Assembly: GCA_036502625.1 (NCBI GenBank)
Contig: DASXYG010000083.1
Location: 1 to 49,550 of the forward strand
Length of the DNA stretch: 49,550 nt
Direction: 5' to 3'
DNA from: DASXYG01 sp036502625
GTDB taxonomy: Bacteria > Actinomycetota > Actinomycetes > Streptosporangiales > Streptosporangiaceae
In this document: positions 36,379-45,168 of the stretch, piece by piece
Layout: each line of letters starts with the position of its first letter
Numbering within the stretch: position 1 is the first letter of the stretch
The notes under the pieces: generated by a model
The model's input: only the letters and a program-made list of their open reading frames with translations
Told to the model about the DNA's origin: nothing
Database searches by the model: none
Translations under genes and position numbers: made by a program

Positions 36379-37353
36379 ATGGCGATGACCGGTGTGGTGA
36401 AGGACGAGTTGAGCAGGCTCACCATCCTGAAGCCGTGCTGTAGGAAGGCCGAGGTGTCCACGCTGCTGCGGTTCGCCGGCGGCCTGCATATTGTGAGCGG
36501 CCGGATCGTGATCGAGGCCGAGCTCGACTCCGGGGCCGCCGCACGGCGGCTCCGCAAGGACATCGCGGAGGTGTTCGGCCACGAGTCCGACCTTGTGGTG
36601 CTGGCCCCCAGCGGGCTGCGCAAGGGGAACCGCTACGTGGTGCGGGTCTACAAGGACGGTGAGAGCCTGGCCCGGCAGACGGGCCTGATCGACAACCAGG
36701 GCCGTCCCGTACGCGGTCTGCCCCGGCATGTCGTCGCGGGCGGGAGCTGCGACTCGGAGTCGGCGTGGCGGGGCGCGTTCCTGGCGCACGGCTCGCTCAC
36801 CGAGCCGGGCAGGTCCATGTCGCTCGAGGTCACCTGCCCGGGCCCGGAGGCGGCGCTGGCGCTGGTCGGCTGCGCGCGGCGGCTGAAGATCACCGCGAAG
36901 GCCCGCGAGGTGCGCGGCGTCGACCGGGTCGTCGTCCGCGACGGCGACGCGATCGCCGCGCTGCTGACCCGCCTCGGCGCGCACGACAGCGTGCTGGCGT
37001 GGGAGGAGCGGCGCATGCGCCGCGAGGTGCGGGCCACCGCGAACCGCCTCGCCAACTTCGACGACGCGAACCTCCGCAGGTCCGCGCGCGCCGCCGTGGC
37101 CGCGGGCGCGCGCGTCGAGCGCGCCATGGAGATCCTCGCCGACGACGCGCCGGAGCACCTGATCGCCGCGGGCCGCCTCCGCCTGGAGCACAAGCAGGCG
37201 AGCCTGGAGGAGCTCGGCCAGATGGCCGAGCCGCCGCTGACCAAGGACGCCATCGCCGGCCGCATCCGGCGGCTGCTCGCCATGGCCGACAAGCGCGCCG
37301 TCGACGTCGGCATCCCCGGCACCGAGGCCAACCTCACCGCCGACATGATGTAG
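36379..37353 (+). CDS. whiA: sporulation/division regulator WhiA
   Basis: 324 residues from ATG 36379, nine bases after GAGGGGGAG. N-terminal LAGLIDADG-like domain (MTGVVKDELSRL, CCRKAEVSTLLRFAGGLHI, LPRHVVAGGSCDSESAWRGAFLAHGSL), C-terminal helix-turn-helix with RLRLEHKQASLEELGQMAEPPLTKDAIAGRIRRLLAMAD. In Streptomyces it acts with WhiB to switch on sporulation-septation genes. Terminal gene of uvrC-rapZ-yvcK-whiA. Confidence 0.95.
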   Translation: MAMTGVVKDELSRLTILKPCCRKAEVSTLLRFAGGLHIVSGRIVIEAELDSGAAARRLRKDIAEVFGHESDLVVLAPSGLRKGNRYVVRVYKDGESLARQTGLIDNQGRPVRGLPRHVVAGGSCDSESAWRGAFLAHGSLTEPGRSMSLEVTCPGPEAALALVGCARRLKITAKAREVRGVDRVVVRDGDAIAALLTRLGAHDSVLAWEERRMRREVRATANRLANFDDANLRRSARAAVAAGARVERAMEILADDAPEHLIAAGRLRLEHKQASLEELGQMAEPPLTKDAIAGRIRRLLAMADKRAVDVGIPGTEANLTADMM

Positions 37354-37366
37354 CCGCACGCCCCGT

Positions 37367-37411
37367 GGCGGACGCCCTCACACCCCCCGCACATCGGGGC
37401 GGGCGTCCGCC
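37367..37411. terminator. hairpin between whiA and convergent gene
   Basis: Perfect 11-bp inverted repeat GGCGGACGCCC (37367-37377) with GGGCGTCCGCC (37401-37411), 23-base loop, starting 14 bases after whiA. It overlaps the stop of the minus-strand gene and may act in both directions. Confidence 0.6.
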
Positions 37412-38106
37412 ACAACCGCGCCCGGCACGCCCTTCGGCACGCCCGTGTCCGGCACGTTCTCCGCCACAACCGCGCCCGGCACGTCCGCGGGCGGGTCGTC
37501 GGCCCGCGCGGCGACGATCGCGCGGGTGATCACCCGGGAGTTGTGCACGAAGTCGGCGAAGCGTGAGACGGCGAACGCCCACAGCAGGCCGCCGGCCGCG
37601 CACGCCAGCGCCACCTGCGCGGCCTCGGTGTCCCGGTGCACGGCCGTCACGACGTACGACGCCAGCAGGATCGGCGGTGTCGCGCCGAACAGCACCGGGG
37701 CGTACCAGTCGGCGCGGAACGGCCGCACGATGCCGCCGTCCGGCGACGCCGCGCCGCGGTGCAGCGCGCGCTCCGAGCCGCCGCGCCCGCCGTCGAGCAT
37801 CCGCACGAAGTACTCCCACTCCAGCAGCCGCCGCCCGGCCAGCCGCCGCAGGCGGGGCGCCACGTCGACGGCCAGGTACGCGGCGATCTTGAACGTCTGG
37901 ATGGACTGGTCCATCCACAGCAGCCACAGGAAGCTGGAGATCGCGGCCAGCCCCGCCAGGACGTACGTCGCGCTGCCGATGAGCGTCAGGCCGGTGCCGA
38001 CCGCCGCGAGCTCCAGCGCGACGAGCGCGTTCATCAGGGAGATCCGGGTCGTGATCTCCTGCCGTAACGTGTGCACCTCGGCCGCGTCGACGTCGACCAG
38101 ATCCAT
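37378..38106 (-). CDS. membrane protein of unknown function with duplicated C-terminal tail
   Basis: 242 residues from ATG 38106, after GGGGAGG. Four hydrophobic segments in two pairs (about 24-46 and 47-66; 136-156 and 163-182) with a basic, cytoplasmic-looking middle part (RLRRLAGRRLLEWEYFVRML). The tail contains VPGAVVAENVP and VPGAVVADARP, produced by an 18-codon tandem duplication. No family recognised. Convergent with whiA. Confidence 0.7.
   Translation of the reverse strand: MDLVDVDAAEVHTLRQEITTRISLMNALVALELAAVGTGLTLIGSATYVLAGLAAISSFLWLLWMDQSIQTFKIAAYLAVDVAPRLRRLAGRRLLEWEYFVRMLDGGRGGSERALHRGAASPDGGIVRPFRADWYAPVLFGATPPILLASYVVTAVHRDTEAAQVALACAAGGLLWAFAVSRFADFVHNSRVITRAIVAARADDPPADVPGAVVAENVPDTGVPKGVPGAVVADARPDVRGV
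37406..37483. repeat. 24-bp direct repeats, 54 bp apart, in the tail of the membrane protein gene
   Basis: Identical 24-base copies at 37406-37429 and 37460-37483 (begin TCCGCCACAACCGC, end GGCACG). The offset of 54 keeps the frame and repeats VPGAVVA in the protein tail. The first copy also provides part of the right arm of the neighbouring terminator. Confidence 0.85.
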
Positions 38107-38166
38107 GCGGGCCTCCCCGGGGCGGCGACACCACCAGTGAACGCCGCGCCGGCTACCCCGTCCATG

Positions 38167-38979
38167 TCATTCGCCGCGGGCCCGGCGGCGCTCCTGCTCC
38201 TGCTCGTAGAGCATCTGGTCGAACTCGTCCGGGTCGAGGCGGCGGGTGCCGCCCGGGCCGGGGCCCGTCTGCGGGGGCGGCGGGGCGTGCTCCCGCGGCG
38301 GCATCGGACCGGGCGGCCCGGCGGGAACCGGGGGGCCGGGCGGCGGCCCGTAGCCGGGGCCCGGCCGCGCGGCCGGGCCGTACGCGGACGGCGGGCCGTA
38401 CGCCGGGGCGGGCCCGGCCATGCCGGCCGGCGGCGGGAACGCGCCGCCGGGACCGGGACCGTACGGGCCGGGCCCGGAGTACGGGCCGGGGGCCGGGTAG
38501 CCGGGGCGCGGCCCGCCGGACATGGCGCGCGCCGCGCGCGACCTGCCGAACAGCACGGCCGTCATCGCCAGCAGGAACACCAGCACGAGCGCGCCGCCCC
38601 ACAGGCCGAGGGTCGTGCCGTCCTCGACGTAGACCCGCAGGACGTCGCCCAGGTGGTCCGGGCGCAGCAGCGCGGCCAGGACGGCCGTGACCGAGCCGTG
38701 CGTGCGGCCGGCGATCGTGATGGCGCCGCGCAGGAAGTCGGCGATGAAGTAGCCGGGCACGGACAGCAGCGTGTACAGCACCGGCACGCCCCAGGACGTC
38801 GGCCGCACGATCCACGCGCTCAGCCCCACGGGGATGGCGAACGCGAGGATCACCATTTCGTACGGCAGCCCGAACGCGCCGATGCCGGCGCACAGCGCGA
38901 CCGCCACGACCCAGCCGAAGAACCCGGCGAGCAGGCCCGTGCCGAGTCCGCGGCCGGGGATGGGCGGTGCGCTGTACAT
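38167..38979 (-). CDS. membrane protein with Pro/Gly-rich cytoplasmic tail, unknown function
   Basis: 270 residues from ATG 38979, after CGGAG. Four hydrophobic segments in residues 12-150; residues about 160-245 are a Pro/Gly/Tyr tail (PGYPAPGPYSGPGPYGPG and similar), ending in a charged helix RLDPDEFDQMLYEQEQERRRARGE. No known domain. Its promoter region faces that of gap, with the DasR-like site between them. Confidence 0.7.
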   Translation of the reverse strand: MYSAPPIPGRGLGTGLLAGFFGWVVAVALCAGIGAFGLPYEMVILAFAIPVGLSAWIVRPTSWGVPVLYTLLSVPGYFIADFLRGAITIAGRTHGSVTAVLAALLRPDHLGDVLRVYVEDGTTLGLWGGALVLVFLLAMTAVLFGRSRAARAMSGGPRPGYPAPGPYSGPGPYGPGPGGAFPPPAGMAGPAPAYGPPSAYGPAARPGPGYGPPPGPPVPAGPPGPMPPREHAPPPPQTGPGPGGTRRLDPDEFDQMLYEQEQERRRARGE

Positions 38980-39068
38980 GACGTCTCCGTTTGCTGTGCG
39001 CGCGGGCGTACAGGCCGATGGTGCCACTTCACGCGCGTTCGCGCGCGGGTGCAGCCGTACCAGGCCAA

Positions 39069-39084
39069 ATTGGTCTATACCATT
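39069..39084. promoter_or_regulatory. DasR/GntR-type operator (dre-like)
   Basis: ATTGGTCTATACCATT contains TGGTCTATACCA, which fits the DasR-responsive element TGGTCTAnACCA (Streptomyces consensus about ASTGGTCTAGACCAST); both half-sites TGGT/ACCA are perfect. The wider inverted repeat spans 39066-39086. It lies 134 bases before gap and 90 before the divergent gene. DasR is a GntR/HutC-type repressor responding to phosphorylated glucosamine; related regulators bind similar sites. Confidence 0.65.
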
Positions 39085-39217
39085 TGCCCGTCCCGGCGCG
39101 CGCGTGTCCCCCGCGGACGATAGGGTCGGAACCGGTAGGCGACAAGACATGCCCGGCCCTCCTGACCTCCGACAGCGCAGTTGCGGTGGAGCGCCGGTAC
39201 GAGCACGAGGAGATGAC

Positions 39218-40222
<1,005 letters not shown>

Positions 40223-40254
40223 CACGCGTACCAGCGACCACCGAAGGGCAACAA

Positions 40255-41451
40255 TTGCGGACCATCGACGATCTGGACGTCGCGGGCCGGCGGGTGCTGG
40301 TCCGCGCGGACCTGAACGTCCCCCTGGACGGCTCGCGCATCACCGACGACGGGCGGATCCGGGCCAGCGTGCCCACGATCCGCCGGCTGGCCGAGCGCGG
40401 CGCGCGGGTGATCGTGTGCGCCCACCTCGGCCGGCCCAAGGGGGCGCCCGACCCGGCGTACTCCCTGGCCCCGGTCGCCGGGCGGCTGTCGGAGCTGCTC
40501 GGCCGCCCGGTCGCCTTCGCCGGTGACACCGTCGGCGACAGCGCGCGCGACGCCGTCTCCGGCCTCGCCGACGGCGACGTCGTCCTGCTGGAGAACCTCC
40601 GGTTCAACCCGGGGGAGACCAGCAAGGACGACGCCGAGCGCGGCGCGTTCGCCCGCGAGCTCGCCGCCCTCGCCGAGCTCTACGTCGGCGACGGCTTCGG
40701 CGCCGTCCACCGCAAGCACGCCTCGGTCTACGACGTCCCCGCCCTCCTGCCGCACGCCGCGGGCGGGCTGGTCAAGGCCGAGACCGACGTCCTGCGCGCG
40801 CTCACCGCGAACCCGTCACGCCCGTACGTCGTGGTGCTCGGCGGCGCCAAGGTGTCGGACAAGCTCGGCGTGATCGCCAACCTGCTCACCACCGTCGACC
40901 GCCTGGTCATCGGCGGCGGCATGGCGTACACCTTCCTCAAGGCCCAGGGCCACGAGGTGGGCGGCTCGCTGCTGGAGGCCGACCAGCTCGACCGCGTGCG
41001 CGGCTTCCTCGCCGACGCGCGGGCGCGCGGCGTCGAGATCGTCCTCCCGGTCGACATCCTCGCCGCCGAGAAGTTCGCCGCCGACTCGCCGTACGCCACG
41101 GTCGACGCCACGGCCATCCCCGCCGACCGCATGGGGCTGGACATCGGGCCGCGCAGCCGCGAGCTGTTCGCGTCCAAGATCGCCGACGCCCGTACGGCCT
41201 TCTGGAACGGCCCGATGGGCGTGTTCGAGTTCCCCGCGTTCGCCGAGGGCACCCGCGCGGTCGCGCAGGCCCTGGTGGACAGCGAGGCGTTCACGGTCGT
41301 CGGCGGCGGCGACTCCGCGGCCGCCGTCCGCGCGCTCGGCCTCCCGGAGGACGGCTTCTCCCACATCTCCACCGGCGGCGGCGCCAGCCTGGAGTTCCTC
41401 GAGGGCAAGACGCTTCCCGGCCTCGCCGCCCTCGAAGACGGGGAGTCCTGA
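40255..41451 (+). CDS. pgk: phosphoglycerate kinase
   Basis: 398 residues from TTG 40255, six bases after GAAGGG, which yields the family N-terminus (M)RTIDDLDVAGRRVLVRADLNVPLDG. Further motifs: CAHLGRPKG, LLENLRFNPGE, VLGGAKVSDKLGVI, FWNGPMGVFEFPAFAEGT and the ADP-site VVGGGDSAAAV. Separated from gap by 32 bases. Confidence 0.96.
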   Translation: MRTIDDLDVAGRRVLVRADLNVPLDGSRITDDGRIRASVPTIRRLAERGARVIVCAHLGRPKGAPDPAYSLAPVAGRLSELLGRPVAFAGDTVGDSARDAVSGLADGDVVLLENLRFNPGETSKDDAERGAFARELAALAELYVGDGFGAVHRKHASVYDVPALLPHAAGGLVKAETDVLRALTANPSRPYVVVLGGAKVSDKLGVIANLLTTVDRLVIGGGMAYTFLKAQGHEVGGSLLEADQLDRVRGFLADARARGVEIVLPVDILAAEKFAADSPYATVDATAIPADRMGLDIGPRSRELFASKIADARTAFWNGPMGVFEFPAFAEGTRAVAQALVDSEAFTVVGGGDSAAAVRALGLPEDGFSHISTGGGASLEFLEGKTLPGLAALEDGES

Positions 41452-42278
41452 TGGCGCTGCTGAAGAAGAACGGGCCGAAGCGCCCCGAGGGCCGGATGCC
41501 GCTCATCGCCGGCAACTGGAAGATGAACAACAACCACCTCGAGGCGATCGCGCTGGTGCAGAAGCTGGCGTTCACCCTCAACGAGGAGGACTTCGCCGCG
41601 ACCGAGGTGGCCGTGCTGCCGCCGTTCATCGCGCTGCGCAGCGTCCAGACCCTCGTCGGGGCGGACAAGCTGCGGATCGCGTACGGCGCGCAGGACGTCT
41701 CCTCCCACCCCAAGGGCGCCTACACCGGCGAGGTGTCCGCCGCGATGCTGGCGAAGCTCGGCTGCGCCTACACCCTCGTCGGCCACTCCGAGCGGCGTGA
41801 ATATCATCACGAGGACGACGCCGTGGTCAACGCCAAGGCGAAGCAGGCGTACGCCAACGACGTCGTGCCGCTGATCTGCGTCGGCGAGGGCCTGGAGGTC
41901 CGGAAGGCCGGCGGCCAGGTGGCGCACTGCCTGGGGCAGATCACCGGCGCGTTCGACGGCATCCCCGCCGACCAGGCCCAGCGCGCGGTCGTCGCGTACG
42001 AACCCGTGTGGGCGATCGGCACCGGCGAGGTCGCCACCCCGGACGACGCGCAGGAGGTCTGCGCGGCCGTCCGGAACCGGCTCGTGGAGCTGTATCCCGC
42101 CGCGGACGGCCCCGATGTGGCGTCAGCCGTGCGTATCCTGTACGGAGGGTCGGTCAAGTCGGATAACATCGCTGGGATCATGGTGCAGCCCGACGTCGAC
42201 GGTGCCCTGGTAGGCGGCGCGAGTCTCGATGCGGGTGAATTCGTGAAGATCTGCAGGTATCGCGAGACGGCGTCCTAA
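41451..42278 (+). CDS. tpiA: triosephosphate isomerase
   Basis: 275 residues from ATG 41451, one base overlap with pgk stop and GGGGAG upstream. Active site: Lys in LIAGNWKMNNN, His in VGHSERR, Glu in AYEPVWAIGTG, phosphate loop YGGSVKSDN. The N-terminus is about 15 residues longer than usual (basic, MALLKKNGPKRPEGR); ATG 41496 would give the common length. Confidence 0.96.
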   Translation: MALLKKNGPKRPEGRMPLIAGNWKMNNNHLEAIALVQKLAFTLNEEDFAATEVAVLPPFIALRSVQTLVGADKLRIAYGAQDVSSHPKGAYTGEVSAAMLAKLGCAYTLVGHSERREYHHEDDAVVNAKAKQAYANDVVPLICVGEGLEVRKAGGQVAHCLGQITGAFDGIPADQAQRAVVAYEPVWAIGTGEVATPDDAQEVCAAVRNRLVELYPAADGPDVASAVRILYGGSVKSDNIAGIMVQPDVDGALVGGASLDAGEFVKICRYRETAS

Positions 42279-42289
42279 AATCTAGACGA

Positions 42290-42311
42290 ACCCCCAGACG
42301 ACGGTGGGGGT
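42290..42311 (+). terminator. hairpin between tpiA and secG
   Basis: ACCCCCA / TGGGGGT, perfect 7-bp stem with an eight-base loop, 12 bases after tpiA. It may partially uncouple secG from the glycolytic genes; it has no T-tract. Confidence 0.5.
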
Positions 42312-42335
42312 CCGTGTGCGGAGTGAGGCAAAGCA

Positions 42336-42563
42336 GTGATCATCGGAACCTCGATCGTCCTGATCGTCGCGAGCGCGCTCATGGTGCTGCTCGTGCTGCT
42401 CCACAAGGGCAAGGGCGGTGGTCTGTCCGACCTGTTCGGCGGCGGCGTCACCTCGTCGCTCGGCGGGTCGTCGGTCGTGGAGCGCAACCTCGACCGGCTC
42501 ACCATCGGCACGGGCATCCTCTGGTTCGTGTGCATCGTGGCCCTCGGCCTGCTCATGAAGTGA
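42336..42563 (+). CDS. secG: preprotein translocase subunit SecG
   Basis: 75 residues from GTG 42336. Two membrane helices (residues 3-22 and 52-73) separated by the conserved loop HKGKGGGLSDLFGGG. Subunit of the SecYEG channel. Its position after tpiA is conserved in actinobacteria. Confidence 0.93.
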   Translation: MIIGTSIVLIVASALMVLLVLLHKGKGGGLSDLFGGGVTSSLGGSSVVERNLDRLTIGTGILWFVCIVALGLLMK

Positions 42564-42636
42564 CGAGCGGCGCGTTCCGGGTGGGGGAGCCTCCCGCTCG
42601 CGGTGAGGCCGAGGATCGAAAGCGAGGAGTGAGTTC

Positions 42637-42996
42637 GTGGGTAGTGGAAGCGCCATCCGGGGGAGCCGCGTCGGTGCGGGCCCCATGGGAGAGGCCGAGC
42701 GCGGAGACTCCGCGCCGCGCGTAGACGTGTCGTTCTGGTGCGCGAACATGCACGAGGTCCGGCCGAGTTTCGCCAGCGACGCGGCCGTCCCCGAGACGTG
42801 GGACTGCCCGCGCTGCGGCTTCCCCGCCGGCCAGGACCGGGACAACCCGCCCGCCGCGCCGCGCACCGAGCCCTACAAGACGCACCTCGCGTACGTCAAG
42901 GAGCGCCGTAACGACACCGACGGCGAGGCCATCCTCACCGAGGCCCTGGCCAAGCTCCGCGAGGAGCGCGCCGCCTTCGAGTCCCTCCGGGGCTGA
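42637..42996 (+). CDS. rbpA: RNA polymerase-binding protein RbpA
   Basis: 119 residues from GTG 42637, eight bases after GAGGAG. Near-identical to the RbpA pattern: GSAIRGSRVGAGPMGEAERG, Zn ligands Cys35/His39 and Cys57/Cys60 (WDCPRCGFPAGQDRDNPP), basic linker PYKTHLAYVKERR and the sigma-binding helix EAILTEALAKLREERA. It activates transcription with the principal sigma factor. A SigR-type promoter (GGAAT-N18-GTT), known for S. coelicolor rbpA, was not found. Confidence 0.97.
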   Translation: MGSGSAIRGSRVGAGPMGEAERGDSAPRVDVSFWCANMHEVRPSFASDAAVPETWDCPRCGFPAGQDRDNPPAAPRTEPYKTHLAYVKERRNDTDGEAILTEALAKLREERAAFESLRG

Positions 42997-43019
42997 CCGG
43001 GCGGCCCGCCCCCGCGTCC

Positions 43020-43075
43020 ATCGCGTGGGTGCCGCGCATCCGGGGAAGCCCCCGTGCGTGCCGCACCCACGCGAT
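43020..43075. terminator. strong double hairpin after rbpA
   Basis: Perfect 13-bp inverted repeat ATCGCGTGGGTGC (43020-43032) with 43063-43075, and inside its loop a second perfect hairpin CGGGG-AAGC-CCCCG (43041-43054). It lies between the convergent rbpA and PepSY genes and can act in both directions. Confidence 0.8.
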
Positions 43076-43092
43076 CGGCATGTCCGGCCCCG

Positions 43093-43737
43093 TCAGTCGT
43101 CGTCGCCGGACGCCGTACGGTTCGCCAGCAGCGCCCCCGACGCCGCGTCGATCCTCACCTCGTGCTTCGTACCCGAGGTGTCGGTGACGTCGCTCTCCCA
43201 GACCGTCGTGCCGCGGTGGTCGTCGAGGTTCAGCTCGGTGATCTTCCCGTCGCGCACGGCCGCGCGCGCCTTCGCCGCGGCGGCGCGGTAGTCGATCTTC
43301 GCGGCCCGCACCCGCTGCCGGTGCTCCGCGTGCTTCGCGGCGGACTCCCGCTTCACGTGCGACGCGCCGACGGAGCCGTCCCGGGTGTGCACGTCGATCG
43401 CGTGCTCGGTGCCGTCCGCCGCGACGACCTCCGTCTCCCAGACGGTGCCGTTCTCCTCCAGCTCGATCGACACGAGCGTGCCGCCCGGCACCCGCCCGGC
43501 GGCGGTGGCGCCGGCCTTCTCCAGCGTCGCCGGCGCCCGCATCTCCGCCTGCGGCGTACGCGCGCCCGGGCCGCTCGACGCCGGGCCCGCGGGGGTCCGC
43601 GCCGCCGAGGCGGACGCCGTGGGGGAGGTGCCGCCGCCGCAGGCGCCGAGCGCCAGCACGGCCGCCGCACCGAGCGCGGCCGGCGCCGCGAACCGCGCCG
43701 CCGAATTCCGGTCGAACATTTCTCTGATGGTCGCCAT
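43093..43737 (-). CDS. lipoprotein with two PepSY-like domains
   Basis: 214 residues from ATG 43737, preceded by AGGATGG. Lipoprotein signal with lipobox LGAC (Cys33), then a Ser/Thr/Ala/Pro linker to about residue 70. Two similar domains follow: TLVSIELEENGTVWETEVVAADGTEHAIDVHTRDGSV and KITELNLDDHRGTTVWESDVTDTSGTKHEVRIDAASGAL. PepSY proteins occur around secreted peptidases; here no peptidase gene is adjacent. ATG 43767 is an inferior start. Confidence 0.8.
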   Translation of the reverse strand: MATIREMFDRNSAARFAAPAALGAAAVLALGACGGGTSPTASASAARTPAGPASSGPGARTPQAEMRAPATLEKAGATAAGRVPGGTLVSIELEENGTVWETEVVAADGTEHAIDVHTRDGSVGASHVKRESAAKHAEHRQRVRAAKIDYRAAAAKARAAVRDGKITELNLDDHRGTTVWESDVTDTSGTKHEVRIDAASGALLANRTASGDDD

Positions 43738-43938
43738 GAATCCATCCTGCCCGGATTCTCCGGCCATCCGTACGCGCGATTTCCCGTACGTACGGGCAGG
43801 TCATGGCGCGTTAACCCGGAATGCGCGGCGATTTCCCCGGTCGCGGCCGCCCATGCGCGGACCCGGTGATCCGCCGCGTGCGGGCGCCTTTACCGACGCT
43901 TATCGCGGCGATATCGGGCGGCTAATTCCCCGCCCGAC

Positions 43939-43944
43939 TACGAT
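43939..43944 (+). promoter_or_regulatory. -10 element suggesting leaderless DUF5655 gene
   Basis: TACGAT ends six bases before the ATG at 43951 and no ribosome-binding site is present, suggesting a leaderless transcript. The -35 region is not clear. Confidence 0.35.
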
Positions 43945-43950
43945 CGCCTC

Positions 43951-44367
43951 ATGCCACGCTGGACCTGCCCCGCGTGCGACCGGGAGTTCGCCCGCGCCCG
44001 CCAGTCCCACTTCTGCGTCCCCGGCTGCACGGTCGAGGAGACCTTCGCCGGGCGCCCGCCCGTGCAGCGCGAGATCTACGACGCGGTCGTCGCGTACCTG
44101 ACGTCCCTCGGCCCCGTGCACGACGACGCCGTGCGGGTGGGCGTGTTCCTGAAGTCCGACCGGAAGATCGCCGAGCTGCGGCCCCGGGTGCGCTGGCTGT
44201 CGCTGTTCCTCGCGCTCCCGCGCCGCCTCGACGACCCGCGCGTCTCGCGGGTGATGGACGGCGCGGGCGACCGGGTCTTCCACGACATCCGGCTGTACAC
44301 CCCGGACGACGTGGACGACCCGCTGCGCGCGTGGCTCACCGAGGCCTACGACTACGCCACCGACTAG
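43951..44367 (+). CDS. DUF5655 domain protein
   Basis: 138 residues. N-terminal zinc-ribbon-like WTCPACDREFARARQSHFC, then a small domain with PVQREIYDAVVAYLTSLGPVHDDAVRVGVFLKSDRKIAELRPRVRWLSLFLALPRRL typical of DUF5655. Function unknown; similar proteins are small soluble proteins found singly in actinomycetes. Ends nine bases from the convergent pgl gene. Confidence 0.8.
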   Translation: MPRWTCPACDREFARARQSHFCVPGCTVEETFAGRPPVQREIYDAVVAYLTSLGPVHDDAVRVGVFLKSDRKIAELRPRVRWLSLFLALPRRLDDPRVSRVMDGAGDRVFHDIRLYTPDDVDDPLRAWLTEAYDYATD

Positions 44368-44376
44368 GGCACCCGC

Positions 44377-45168
44377 CTAGATGCGGCGCCCCTCCGTCAT
44401 GCCGGGCGGTAGCTGGGCGGCCGCGGCGCGGTCGATGAGGAACAGCGTCGACTGGCGCCCGCGCGCGCCCGCGGCGGGCACCTGGAACGTGCCGGCCTCG
44501 TCCGACAGCGCCATGCGCACGGCCGCGGCCTTGCCCTCGCCGGACGCGATGATCCACACCTCGCGGGCCGCGCGGATCGCCGGGAACGTCAGCGACAGGC
44601 GCGTGGGCGGCGGCTTCGGTGCGCCCCGCACGGCCACGACCGAGCGGTCCTCCTCGTACAGCGCGGGCATCCCCGGGAACAGCGACGCCACGTGCGCGTC
44701 CGGGCCGATGCCCAGCATCAGCACGTCGAACGACGGCACCGGGCCGTGGTCCTCCGGGCGGGCGGCGGCGCGCAGCTCGCGGGCGTAGCGCTCCGCGGCG
44801 CCCTCGGGTCCGGTGTCCGGGCCGTCGGACGCGGGCATCGCGTGGATGCGCGACCGGTCGACGCTCACGTGGTCCAGCAGCGCCGCGCGGGCGGCCGTCT
44901 CGTTGCGCTCGGGGTCGCCGTCGGGCACGTAGCGCTCGTCGCCCCACCAGATGTCCAGCCGGCGCCAGTCGACGGCGTCGCGCGCCGGCGCGGCGGCCAT
45001 CTGCGCCAGCACACGGGTGCCGATGCCGCCGCCGGTCAGCACCACCGACGCGCCGCCGCGCGCCGCCTGGACGTCCACGAGCCGGGTGACCAGGCGCGCC
45101 GCCACCGCCTTCGCCAGCAGGCTCTCGTCGCGGTGGGCGATGACGGTCGGCGTCGCGCCCGGGTTCAC
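44377..45168 (-). CDS. pgl: 6-phosphogluconolactonase
   Basis: 263 residues from GTG 45168, overlapping opcA by GTGA. DevB/SugE-type signatures: VVLTGGGIGTRVLAQ, WWGDERYVPDGDPERNETAARAALLDHV, LMLGIGPDAHVASLFPG and RLSLTFPAIRAAREVWII. The usual lactonase motif G-x-G-x-D-G-H-x-A-S-L-F reads G-I-G-P-D-A-H-V-A-S-L-F, with Ala for the second Gly. Third step enzyme of the oxidative pentose-phosphate pathway, last gene of tal-pgi-zwf-opcA-pgl. Confidence 0.93.
   Translation of the reverse strand: MNPGATPTVIAHRDESLLAKAVAARLVTRLVDVQAARGGASVVLTGGGIGTRVLAQMAAAPARDAVDWRRLDIWWGDERYVPDGDPERNETAARAALLDHVSVDRSRIHAMPASDGPDTGPEGAAERYARELRAAARPEDHGPVPSFDVLMLGIGPDAHVASLFPGMPALYEEDRSVVAVRGAPKPPPTRLSLTFPAIRAAREVWIIASGEGKAAAVRMALSDEAGTFQVPAAGARGRQSTLFLIDRAAAAQLPPGMTEGRRI

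Noticed and set aside
42564..42636. SigR promoter of rbpA
   Set aside because: No GGAAT-N18-GTT arrangement; only G-rich sequence and a good ribosome-binding site.
43031..43075. Small gene or RNA in the hairpin-rich stretch after rbpA
   Set aside because: Best explained as a nested bidirectional terminator between convergent genes.
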